This document shows positions 57,901 through 64,000 of a stretch of 64,000 bases of DNA, one piece after another. How positions within the stretch are numbered: position 1 is the first letter of the stretch; each line of letters begins with the position of its first letter. The DNA is from an uncultured Hyphomicrobiales bacterium. GTDB lineage: Bacteria; Pseudomonadota; Alphaproteobacteria; Rhizobiales; Ancalomicrobiaceae. The stretch spans positions 1 to 64,000 of the forward strand of contig CAIYYN010000054.1 in NCBI GenBank assembly GCA_903930435.1, given 5' to 3'. The notes below the pieces were generated by a model, which was given only the letters and a program-made list of their open reading frames with translations, had not been told where the DNA came from and did no database searches. A program made the position numbers and the translations under genes.

Positions 57901-58236
57901 GGCCGATCCGGTGAAGTGGTCGCAGGCGTCCGCTTCAAGGCCTGGAATCCTGCGTCTGGCATCCATCCGCTGTTGCCGCCGCAGGCCCCCCTGACGTTTG
58001 ATATTATCGACACATGGACGGGGAGATCGCTTGGCGGATGCGTCTATCATGTTGCGCATCCCGGCGGCAGAAGCTACGAAACCTTCCCGGTCAATTCCTA
58101 CGAAGCAGAGGCGCGGCGTCTTGCGCGCTTCTCCGACTACGGGCATACGCCGGGCAAGTTGACGGCGCCTCCCGAGGAACGCTCCAGAGAGTTCCCTCTG
58201 ACACTCGATTTGCGGCGGCCGGCGCACTTGAACTAA
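54931..58236 (+). CDS. DUF2126 transglutaminase-fold protein
   Basis: First gene of a conserved operon, 1101 residues. Parts in order: an N-terminal transglutaminase-associated domain (about 1-90), a transglutaminase/protease core with Cys180 (SGSCRDTGW), His229 ([10 protein letters not shown]) and Asp245 (LDATSG), and a DUF2126 region from about residue 300 to the end, with [17 protein letters not shown]. Cytosolic; it probably cleaves or links amides on a product of the neighbouring ATP-grasp enzyme. The TTG at 54931 gives [18 protein letters not shown], which lines up with the usual start; a GTG at 54922 is possible. Confidence 0.9.
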   Translation: MAILTALHHVTSYTYDRPIMLGPQVIRLRPAPHARTPIKSYSLKVLPEPHFINWQQDPFGNWLARFVFPERTTEFKISVDLVAEMAVFNPFDFFVESYATDFPFAYTEELKVELAPYLVTEPPTPYVDAFLKTVPLTKTPIIDFLVAINQRLSQEIRYVIRMEPGVQEPEDTLKKASGSCRDTGWLLVQLLRRLGLAARFVSGYLIQLKPDIAALDGPSGTDHDFTDLHAWCEVYLPGAGWVGLDATSGLFAGEGHIPLAATPHYSSAAPISGLVEPAEVHFDFDMEVTRVAEAPRVTLPFSDASWAALDALGRKVDKALEDGDVRLTMGGEPTFVAIDDYQSAEWNTAAVGPTKRQHADELIRRLRKRFAPGGFLHYGQGKWYPGESLPRWAFGLYWRKDGKPIWRNPSLIAKEAEPQDAGIDQSEAIAKGIAERLDIGSDYVITAYEDPAVWLVKEAELPVNVDPENSKLANPEDRHRIARVFDRGLTKATGHVLPVQRWNAAAGTGWYSEKWRLRREKLFLIPGDSPVGYRLPIGSLTYIPPSSYPYTNELDPFAERGPLPDPDELAQIYRRTEPVKRETQRWVEEIGADQVRTALSVEPRDGIINIFMPPVAVLDDYLELLAAIEATAEATKTPVHIEGYPPPWDPRLGVIKVTPDPGVIEVNVHPASNWDECVDITLGLYEEARLSRLGTEKFMVDGRHTGTGGGNHVVVGASWPTDSPFLRRPDLLRSVVIYWQRHPSLSYLFSGLFIGPTSQAPRIDEARHDALYELEIAMANIPQYGSGLMQPLPWVTDRLFRNLLTDTSGNTHRTEICIDKLFSPDGPTGRLGLVEFRSFEMPPDPRMSLAQQLLIRAIIAMLWNKPIEGNLVRWGTSLHDRFMLEHFVWEDFLDVLADLKDAGFAMDPEWFEAQREFRFPFCGQVEHHGVRLELRQALEPWHVTGEEGSAGGTVRYVDSSVERMQVRASGLTEGRHVIACNGRRIPLTSTGRSGEVVAGVRFKAWNPASGIHPLLPPQAPLTFDIIDTWTGRSLGGCVYHVAHPGGRSYETFPVNSYEAEARRLARFSDYGHTPGKLTAPPEERSREFPLTLDLRRPAHLN

Positions 58237-58237
58237 G

Positions 58238-58260
58238 GCTCCCGTGATCATCGCGGGAGC
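58238..58260 (+). promoter_or_regulatory. Hairpin covering the ribosome site of the ATP-grasp gene
   Basis: GCTCCCG and CGGGAGC are perfect 7-bp inverted copies around a 9-base loop in the 26-bp gap between the two coding regions. The right arm includes GGGAG, the only ribosome site for the ATG at 58263. No T-run follows, so this is not a terminator. A translation-limiting role is inference. Confidence 0.45.
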
Positions 58261-58262
58261 TG

Positions 58263-60962
58263 ATGCCAGCAGTTGCAAGCGAGCCTTTCGACGAGATGTC
58301 GAATGGGCCAAACGGGGATGGACCGGGCGTGTCGAAAGCGGCTCAGCTCGAACTGGACATGCGCTTCGAAGGCGGGCTCCAACCGGAGCTCGCTGCCCTT
58401 GTTGCAAGCTATCGCCATGACCCCGATGTCTATGATGAACTCGTTGATTCCAAAGGCGAAATCAGGTCGCACTGGCATCCGGTTCTCGAACATCTGGCGC
58501 GATTGGGGCCTGATGAGACCCGGCGCGTGTTTGCCAGCGCCGATCGCCACATGCGCGATGCAGGCGTGGTCCATCGTGTCTATGACGATACCGGAAACGT
58601 TGAGCGTCCGTGGCCGCTATCGCATCTGCCGCTGGTGATCCCGCCCGAGGACTGGCGGAGTCTGGCTCAGGGCATCGCTCAGCGCGCACGCTTGCATGAA
58701 GCCCTGCTGGCTGATCTCTACGGCCCGCAGAATACCATTGCCGAAGGGTTGCTTCCGGCTGCCCTTGTTGCCGGAAACACGGAATTCCTGCGACCATTGG
58801 GCGGCGTGCAGCCCTCGGGCGGACGTTTCCTTCATATTTATGCAGCCGACGTCAGTCGCGGCCCTGACGGGCGCTGGTGGGTCCTGAGTGATCGCACGCA
58901 GGCACCCTCAGGGCTTGGCTATGCGATCGAAAACAGGATCGCCCTGTCGCGGTCGCTGTCTGACCTCTTCAAAACCTTGTGTGTCGAGCGCCTTGCCGGG
59001 TTCTATCAGCAATTTCGGTCAGCGCTTGCTGCCCGCACCGGCGTGTCGGATCCCCGGATCGCGCTCCTGACCCCGGGTCCCCTCAACGAGACCTACTTCG
59101 AGCACGCCTATCTCGCCCGGTGCCTGGGGTTCCTGCTGGTCGAGGGCGGAGATCTCACGGTTCACAACGATATTGTCTACGTCCGCACGATCGAAGGCCC
59201 CAAACGCATAGATGCCATCGTGCGGCGCATCGATTCCGACTTCGCCGATCCGCTGGAACTTAACGCAGCGTCGCGGCTCGGGGTTCCGGGCCTCGTCGAA
59301 GCCGTGCGTGCGGGGAATATCGTATTGGCCAACGCGCTCGGCTCGGGACTGTGCGAAGCGCCAGCCATGGCCGGTTATCTGCAAGGACTTTCACGACGAC
59401 TGATCGGCGAGGACCTGCTGCTCCCCAATCTGGCGACCTGGTGGTGCGGCGATCGCAATGCGCGGCGCGACGTGCTTGGAACGCTTGGGGAGAAGGCAAT
59501 CCTTCCAGCGTTCGGGCGCACCCTCAAGGGCCAGATGGACAACAACGGTGTCCTCGGCCAAACGCTGTCCGCATCGGACAGAGCCAAAATTGTCGGCCTT
59601 ATTGAACGACGGGGCCTCGATTTCATCGGCCAGGAACCCGTCCATCTGGCCACGACGCCGGTCTGGGACAAGGGCCGCCTCCAGCCCAGACCCTACGCTA
59701 TTCGCGTCTTCGCCTCGCTGGGTCCTGACGGCTGGAATGTCATGCCGGGTGGATTATGCCGCATTTCGGACCGCGCCGATGCCCGCGAACTCTCGATGCA
59801 ACGGGGCGGTCGGTCCGCCGATGTCTGGGTGACAGGCGAGCGCCCACCCGAGATGACGGTTCTGGTGCCCAACCCTGAAGATGTCGAAATCAATCGCAAT
59901 ACAGGCATGCTGCCCAGTCGCGCTGCCGATAATCTCTTCTGGCTCGGTCGCTACCTCGAACGCGCGGATGCCGTCTTGCGGGTTGTCCGTTGCGTGATTG
60001 GATCGGGGCAAGACTCAGGCGTCAGTGACGCCGAGGATTCCGCCTCGGATCGGCTGCTGGCAATCCTTGTTCTCTGGGGAGCCATCGAGACGACCGGTTG
60101 TTCAATCCTTGAAGCCGTCGAAAGCGCCGTGAATTCGAGACTGCTCGGCGCTGTGCCTGAAGTCATCGACCATGCCTATCAGACCGCCTCTGCCATACGT
60201 GATCGCGTATCGCCTGATGCATGGCGGAACCTGAACACACTGAAGGGCATTTTCGCCAACCGGCCAACAGCGTCAAGCCAGCTGACAGACGTGCACGCTG
60301 ACCCAGATGCGGACGATAGCGTCGGAAAGATCGATCTCGGTCTGCGAACCCTGTCAGCACTTGCCGGTTTGGCGCATGAAAACATGAACCGGAGCGGTGG
60401 CTGGCAATTCCTCGATCTGGGTATCCGGGTTGAGCGTGCGATTTCGATTGCGCGGTTTGCCCGCATTCTGACAGAGGCGACACCCGGCAGCTCGCTTGCC
60501 ATGGAAACGGGCAGCCTCGGATCATTGCTGGACCTTGCGGATGCCCAGATCACCTATAGATCCCGCTACCTGACAGGGCCTGCGCGCAACCCGGTCCTGG
60601 ACCTCGTGTTGCTAGACGACACGCACCCGCGTTCCCTTGCCTTTCAGGTTCAGAAAATCAGGGACCACCTCGGCAAGATTGCCCAGCTTGCGCCTGGTCA
60701 ATTGATCGAGTCAGCCGAGAAGCAGGCCAACACGCTGTGCGCGACACTTCGCGCCTCTGCGCCGGCAGCCTGTCATTCTGGTTGGTTTCTGTCTTGCGAA
60801 CAGAGCCTGATGGCGATCTCGGACGCGATCACCCAGACGTATCTGGCTGGGTTGCCGACCGGCGCTGATGATCCTAGTGCCTTGTCGTCAGATGAAGATC
60901 GTGACGGCTCCGGAAGCGCCAACACGCAGGGTCAATCATCGACCGTCACCTGGAGTTCCTGA
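58263..60962 (+). CDS. Circularly permuted ATP-grasp / alpha-E fusion protein
   Basis: A 899-residue fusion. Residues about 30-530 are a circularly permuted type 2 ATP-grasp ligase (DUF404/DUF407 style), with DVYDELVDSKGEIRSHW, GGRFLHIYAADVSRGPDGRW and NDIVYVRTIEGPKRIDAIVR. Residues about 545-880 are an alpha-E helical domain beginning SRAADNLFWLGRYLERAD. In many genomes these are two genes. The ATP-grasp fold predicts ATP-dependent amide bond formation; substrate and product are unknown. The ATG at 58263 has GGGAG only 3 nt upstream inside a hairpin; ATG at 58296 is an alternative. The stop codon overlaps the next start (TGATG). Confidence 0.9.
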   Translation: MPAVASEPFDEMSNGPNGDGPGVSKAAQLELDMRFEGGLQPELAALVASYRHDPDVYDELVDSKGEIRSHWHPVLEHLARLGPDETRRVFASADRHMRDAGVVHRVYDDTGNVERPWPLSHLPLVIPPEDWRSLAQGIAQRARLHEALLADLYGPQNTIAEGLLPAALVAGNTEFLRPLGGVQPSGGRFLHIYAADVSRGPDGRWWVLSDRTQAPSGLGYAIENRIALSRSLSDLFKTLCVERLAGFYQQFRSALAARTGVSDPRIALLTPGPLNETYFEHAYLARCLGFLLVEGGDLTVHNDIVYVRTIEGPKRIDAIVRRIDSDFADPLELNAASRLGVPGLVEAVRAGNIVLANALGSGLCEAPAMAGYLQGLSRRLIGEDLLLPNLATWWCGDRNARRDVLGTLGEKAILPAFGRTLKGQMDNNGVLGQTLSASDRAKIVGLIERRGLDFIGQEPVHLATTPVWDKGRLQPRPYAIRVFASLGPDGWNVMPGGLCRISDRADARELSMQRGGRSADVWVTGERPPEMTVLVPNPEDVEINRNTGMLPSRAADNLFWLGRYLERADAVLRVVRCVIGSGQDSGVSDAEDSASDRLLAILVLWGAIETTGCSILEAVESAVNSRLLGAVPEVIDHAYQTASAIRDRVSPDAWRNLNTLKGIFANRPTASSQLTDVHADPDADDSVGKIDLGLRTLSALAGLAHENMNRSGGWQFLDLGIRVERAISIARFARILTEATPGSSLAMETGSLGSLLDLADAQITYRSRYLTGPARNPVLDLVLLDDTHPRSLAFQVQKIRDHLGKIAQLAPGQLIESAEKQANTLCATLRASAPAACHSGWFLSCEQSLMAISDAITQTYLAGLPTGADDPSALSSDEDRDGSGSANTQGQSSTVTWSS

Positions 60963-61867
60963 TGCCGGTCGAGACAACGACGTATGACATCCGTCATGTG
61001 ACAACCTACGACTACCGCTTCGCAACGCCCTCTGCGCGCTGCACGATCCGCCTGTTACCGGTCGACCGTCCGGGTCAGCGTGTTCTGACCGCAAAACTCG
61101 AATTCGACCCGGTGCCTGACGAATGCGACGAGCGGATCGATTCGCTCGGAAATCAGCTGACACGGATCGCGTTCCACCTGCCACACAAGCAGTTGACGAT
61201 CCGGGCACTGTCGCGGGTGGAAGTCTTGAAGGCACAAACGGAAGATGTCAGGCTGGAGCAAACACCGTCCTGGCAGACCTTGACAGATACAGTCCTGGCC
61301 GATCGGCGAATGAACGGCCTTGCCCCTGTCAACTTCCTGTTTGCCAGCCGCTATGTGCCGCTGCTTGATCCAGTCATGACCTTTGCGTCGCAGAGCCTGC
61401 CCCAGGGCAAGCCAATTGCACCGGCGGCGCTGGCGCTGGCCAAACAGATCAAGCGTGAATTCGCCTATGATTCGACCGCCACCACGATTTCCACGCCACT
61501 CGCCGAGGTCTTTGCCCAAAGGCGCGGCGTATGTCAGGACTTCGCGCACCTGATGATTTCGGGGCTGCGGTCGCTTGGCGTACCCGCAGCCTACGTCAGT
61601 GGTTACCTGCGGACAGTGCCGCCACCGGGTCAACAGCGTCTGGAAGGTGCAGATGCCATGCATGCCTGGGTCGCGGTCTGGTGCGGCAATGATGTCGGCT
61701 GGCTCGGCTTCGATCCGACCAACGGAATCATGGCAGGCAGCAGTCATGTGATTGTTGCGATCGGTCGCGACTATTCCGATGTTTCGCCCATCGATGGCGT
61801 CGTGTTTACCTCTGGCCAGCAGATCATGCGTGTCGCGGTTGACGTGATCGAGGTCCCCGGTAATTAG
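60962..61867 (+). CDS. Transglutaminase-like protein (short form)
   Basis: Third gene of the operon, 301 residues. It has an N-terminal transglutaminase-associated domain (YDIRHVTTYDYRFATPSAR) and a core with Cys191 (RRGVCQDFAH), His234 (DAMHAWVAVW) and Asp251 (GFDPTNG). It should be an active cysteine peptidase or amide-exchanging enzyme in the cytosol. The start overlaps the stop codon of the ATP-grasp gene by one base, so the two are translated together. The pairing of short and long transglutaminases with the ATP-grasp/alpha-E protein is conserved across Proteobacteria. Confidence 0.92.
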   Translation: MPVETTTYDIRHVTTYDYRFATPSARCTIRLLPVDRPGQRVLTAKLEFDPVPDECDERIDSLGNQLTRIAFHLPHKQLTIRALSRVEVLKAQTEDVRLEQTPSWQTLTDTVLADRRMNGLAPVNFLFASRYVPLLDPVMTFASQSLPQGKPIAPAALALAKQIKREFAYDSTATTISTPLAEVFAQRRGVCQDFAHLMISGLRSLGVPAAYVSGYLRTVPPPGQQRLEGADAMHAWVAVWCGNDVGWLGFDPTNGIMAGSSHVIVAIGRDYSDVSPIDGVVFTSGQQIMRVAVDVIEVPGN

Positions 61868-61934
61868 AACCGCTGTCGCCTTGCCGTCAAAAAATGCCCG
61901 CATCCACCTCACGTGCGTGAGAAGGACAACCGTC

Positions 61935-62597
61935 ATGCCATCCACTCTGATGAACTTTGATGTCGCGAGCGAAACATGGGCGCTCGCAAAAGTCATCCTG
62001 ATCGATGTGATCCTGGCAGGCGACAATGCGATTGTCGTTGCAATGGCGGTTACGGGTGTTGCGGCAGCCTCGAAAAACCGCGTGATCTTTTACGGTGTCG
62101 GGATCGCGGTGCTCTTGCGGATCGGTTTTGCACTGGTTGCGACCCGGATGCTGGCTCTGGTCGGACTGACATTCGCCGGTGGACTTCTCCTGTTATGGGT
62201 TGCCTGGAAGCTCTATCGGGAAATCCGATCGAATGCGCCAAGCCCGGACACGGACAATGCGGGCGGCCCCAACTCCGCGCCGCGCAAAAGCATTCGGCAA
62301 GCCATCACCCACCTGATCATCGCCGATGTCTCCATGTCGCTCGACAATGTCCTGGCAGTGGCGGGGGCAGCAAACGACCACCTTGTTGCTCTCGTCGTCG
62401 GACTGGTGCTGTCGATCGGCCTGATGGGGACGGCAGCCTCGTTGATTGCCAACTATCTGACCCGTTGGCGATGGCTGACCTACGCAGGCCTGGCCATCAT
62501 CGTCTTTGTCGCAATCGACATGATCTGGCGGGGCGTGACGCAGATTGCCTGTTCCGGTATAGCTCCGATGATGTGCGAAAAAGGCATGGCAGGGTAA
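61935..62597 (+). CDS. TerC/YjbE family membrane protein
   Basis: Integral membrane protein of 220 residues with about seven helices. The paired acidic motifs ILAGDNAIVVAMA (helix 1) and DVSMSLDNVLAVAGAAND (helix 4) are the family marks and probably bind a metal ion. TerC relatives are implicated in manganese export or metallation of secreted enzymes. GAAGGA lies 8 nt before the ATG; the longer frame from 61881 is rejected. It follows the transglutaminase gene by 67 bp and may share its transcript. Confidence 0.9.
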   Translation: MPSTLMNFDVASETWALAKVILIDVILAGDNAIVVAMAVTGVAAASKNRVIFYGVGIAVLLRIGFALVATRMLALVGLTFAGGLLLLWVAWKLYREIRSNAPSPDTDNAGGPNSAPRKSIRQAITHLIIADVSMSLDNVLAVAGAANDHLVALVVGLVLSIGLMGTAASLIANYLTRWRWLTYAGLAIIVFVAIDMIWRGVTQIACSGIAPMMCEKGMAG

Positions 62598-62736
62598 AAA
62601 TCCGCAGACTTGCTCGCAAATTGGGTGACTGCGCAATACGCGGTCATGCCGCGCTTAAATGTCTCTGGCATTCTTCCAGCGAAAGACTTACAAATCGGCC
62701 CAATTGTCCGACAACCATATCCGAGGGAACAGTCTC

Positions 62737-64000
62737 ATGACCGAAGCACTCCGCAATTTCATCGCCGGCGAATGGGTCGGTGCAACCGATGCAACACAGG
62801 ACATCAATCCCTCCAATACGAATGACGTCATCGGACTTTATCCGCGCGCCAGTGTTGCCGATACAGAGAGCGCCATTGCCGCAGCCAAGGCAGCCTTCCC
62901 GGCATGGTCACGGTCAACGCCGCAGGAACGCTATGAGATCATGAACAAGATCTCGATCGAAATTCTCGCCCGGCGCGAAGAAATCGGTCGCATGCTGTCG
63001 CGCGAGGAAGGCAAGACACTCGCTGAAGGCATTGGCGAGACGGTCCGCGCTGGTCAGATCTTTGCTTTCTTCGCCGGCGAAGCCCTGCGCCTGATGGGTG
63101 AGACAGTTCCGTCAGTCCGTCCGGGTGTCGGCGTCGAAATGACCCGCGAAGCCGTCGGCGTCGTCGGCCTGATCACGCCGTGGAATTTCCCGGTTGCCAT
63201 TCCAGCCTGGAAGATTGCACCTGCTCTGACACATGGCAATTGCGTGGTCTTCAAGCCAGCTGATCTTGTCCCCGGAACAGCCCATCTTCTGTCGGAAATC
63301 ATCGCGAAATCAGGCATTCCATCGGGTGTCTTCAATCTCGTCAACGGACGCGGCACTGTCGTCGGCGAGACGCTGTTACGGCACAAGGACGTGCAGGCGA
63401 TCTCGTTCACGGGCAGCGTCAATACCGGCCGCCGTGTCGCGCTGGCAGCCGTCGAAGCAAGCCCGATGAAAAAGGTCCAGCTCGAAATGGGTGGCAAGAA
63501 CCCGCTCGTTGTGCTGGATGACGCGGATCTCAAGATTGCGGTCGAATGTGCCGTAAACGGTGCATTCTTCTCCACCGGCCAGCGTTGCACGGCTTCCTCG
63601 CGCATCATCGTGACCGAAGGCATCCATGATCGCTTCGTCGCAGCGATGATTGAGCGCTTGAAGGGCATCACTGTCGATGACGCCTTGAAGGCAGGCACGC
63701 ATATCGGACCTGTCGTTGACCGGAATCAGTTGGAAACGGATCTGAAATACATCGAGACCGGCAAGCGTGAAGGCGGAAATCTCGTCTTCGGTGGCGAAGT
63801 GCTCACACGCGACACACCCGGCTTCTATCTGTCGCCTGCTCTCTTCACGGACGTTCCGAACTCCGCCACGATTGCACGCGAAGAAATCTTCGGACCGGTG
63901 GCCAGTGTCACACGCGTCAAGGATTATGATGAAGCGCTTGCGGTCGCCAATGATACGGAGTTCGGCTTGTCCTCCGGCATCTGCACGACGAGCCTCAAAT
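62737..64000 (+). CDS. Aldehyde dehydrogenase, likely alpha-ketoglutaric semialdehyde type (partial)
   Basis: NAD(P)-dependent aldehyde dehydrogenase cut off by the window edge after 421 codons. ITPWNFPVAIPAWKIAPAL, Glu250 (QLEMGGKNP) and nucleophile Cys284 (FFSTGQRCTASSR) are present. FIAGEWVGATDATQDINPSN and the GEALRLMGETVPSVRPGVG segment most resemble 2,5-dioxopentanoate (alpha-ketoglutaric semialdehyde) dehydrogenases, which end oxidative pentose, glucarate or hydroxyproline breakdown; the substrate assignment is inference. ATG at 62737 has GAGGGAA upstream. 139 bp after the TerC gene, in which I see no other gene. Confidence 0.88.
   Translation, partial: MTEALRNFIAGEWVGATDATQDINPSNTNDVIGLYPRASVADTESAIAAAKAAFPAWSRSTPQERYEIMNKISIEILARREEIGRMLSREEGKTLAEGIGETVRAGQIFAFFAGEALRLMGETVPSVRPGVGVEMTREAVGVVGLITPWNFPVAIPAWKIAPALTHGNCVVFKPADLVPGTAHLLSEIIAKSGIPSGVFNLVNGRGTVVGETLLRHKDVQAISFTGSVNTGRRVALAAVEASPMKKVQLEMGGKNPLVVLDDADLKIAVECAVNGAFFSTGQRCTASSRIIVTEGIHDRFVAAMIERLKGITVDDALKAGTHIGPVVDRNQLETDLKYIETGKREGGNLVFGGEVLTRDTPGFYLSPALFTDVPNSATIAREEIFGPVASVTRVKDYDEALAVANDTEFGLSSGICTTSLK

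Noticed and set aside
57325-58407. Minus-strand frame of 360 codons
   Set aside because: Antisense to the end of the DUF2126 gene and start of the ATP-grasp gene; no ribosome site or family features.
1-64000. CRISPR arrays, insertion sequences, rRNA genes or riboswitches
   Set aside because: I looked for regularly spaced repeats, terminal inverted repeats beside transposase-like frames, rRNA stretches and known aptamer cores and saw none.

Overview
The window is about 64 kb of GC-rich chromosome from an alphaproteobacterium, most likely of the order Hyphomicrobiales (Rhizobiales). The main support is gene order: acnA stands head to head with a ccmAB...CDG cytochrome c maturation cluster, DUF1223 and DUF2794 genes follow acnA, and a PLP aminotransferase precedes ftsK. 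The DUF2126 transglutaminase / circularly permuted ATP-grasp operon and an Omp19-like lipoprotein fit the same group. The family and genus cannot be settled from the sequence alone. Almost everything is chromosomal core. The clear accessory parts are the left edge (1-1943) and a lower-GC segment near 37.8-38.7 kb.

Layout. 1-1943: end of an integrated island, with a tyrosine integrase beside tRNA-Ala(CGC). 2.3-3.9 kb: yggT, DUF167 and folD. 3.9-15.8 kb: a five-gene glycogen operon on the minus strand (glgP-glgB-glgC-glgA-glgX/malQ), ending in a fused debranching enzyme/amylomaltase. 16-20 kb: aminotransferase and ftsK. 20.1-24.9 kb: DUF1330, a small unknown protein, gamma-glutamyltransferase, a membrane protein, rpmF and a polyprenyl synthase. 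24.9-29.7 kb: a YihY/BrkB protein, an MscS-type channel and a PhnD-like binding protein. 30-36.2 kb: iolB, an isochorismatase-like hydrolase, an MFS exporter, an ABC exporter, and a YciI-EVE-methyltransferase cluster. 36.2-43.2 kb: the ccm cluster, interrupted by an Abi/HEPN-type gene, then acnA. 43.5-54.5 kb: DUF1223, DUF2794, an amidotransferase, an M20 deacylase, a GH3 glucosidase, a GNAT, two small lipoproteins, an oxidoreductase and an EamA transporter. 54.55 kb: tRNA-Gly(GCC). 54.9-61.9 kb: the transglutaminase/ATP-grasp/alpha-E/transglutaminase operon. It is followed by a TerC-family protein and a semialdehyde dehydrogenase cut off by the window edge.

How genes work together. The glg operon holds a full cycle: ADP-glucose synthesis (GlgC), elongation (GlgA), branching (GlgB), phosphorolysis (GlgP), and debranching plus maltodextrin recycling (GlgX-MalQ). 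CcmABC(D) and CcmG act in haem delivery and apocytochrome thiol reduction for c-type cytochromes. The DUF2126 operon pairs predicted peptide-bond formation (ATP-grasp) with two transglutaminase-fold proteins and is best viewed as a peptide synthesis/processing system of unknown product.

The most unusual points are the Abi/HEPN-type gene that splits ccmB from ccmC behind a strong two-way terminator, the GlgX-MalQ fusion with a candidate relic start codon at the junction, and the uncharacterised transglutaminase/ATP-grasp operon. Nothing in the window clearly forms a wholly new system. There is no CRISPR array, insertion sequence, rRNA or replication origin that I can see.
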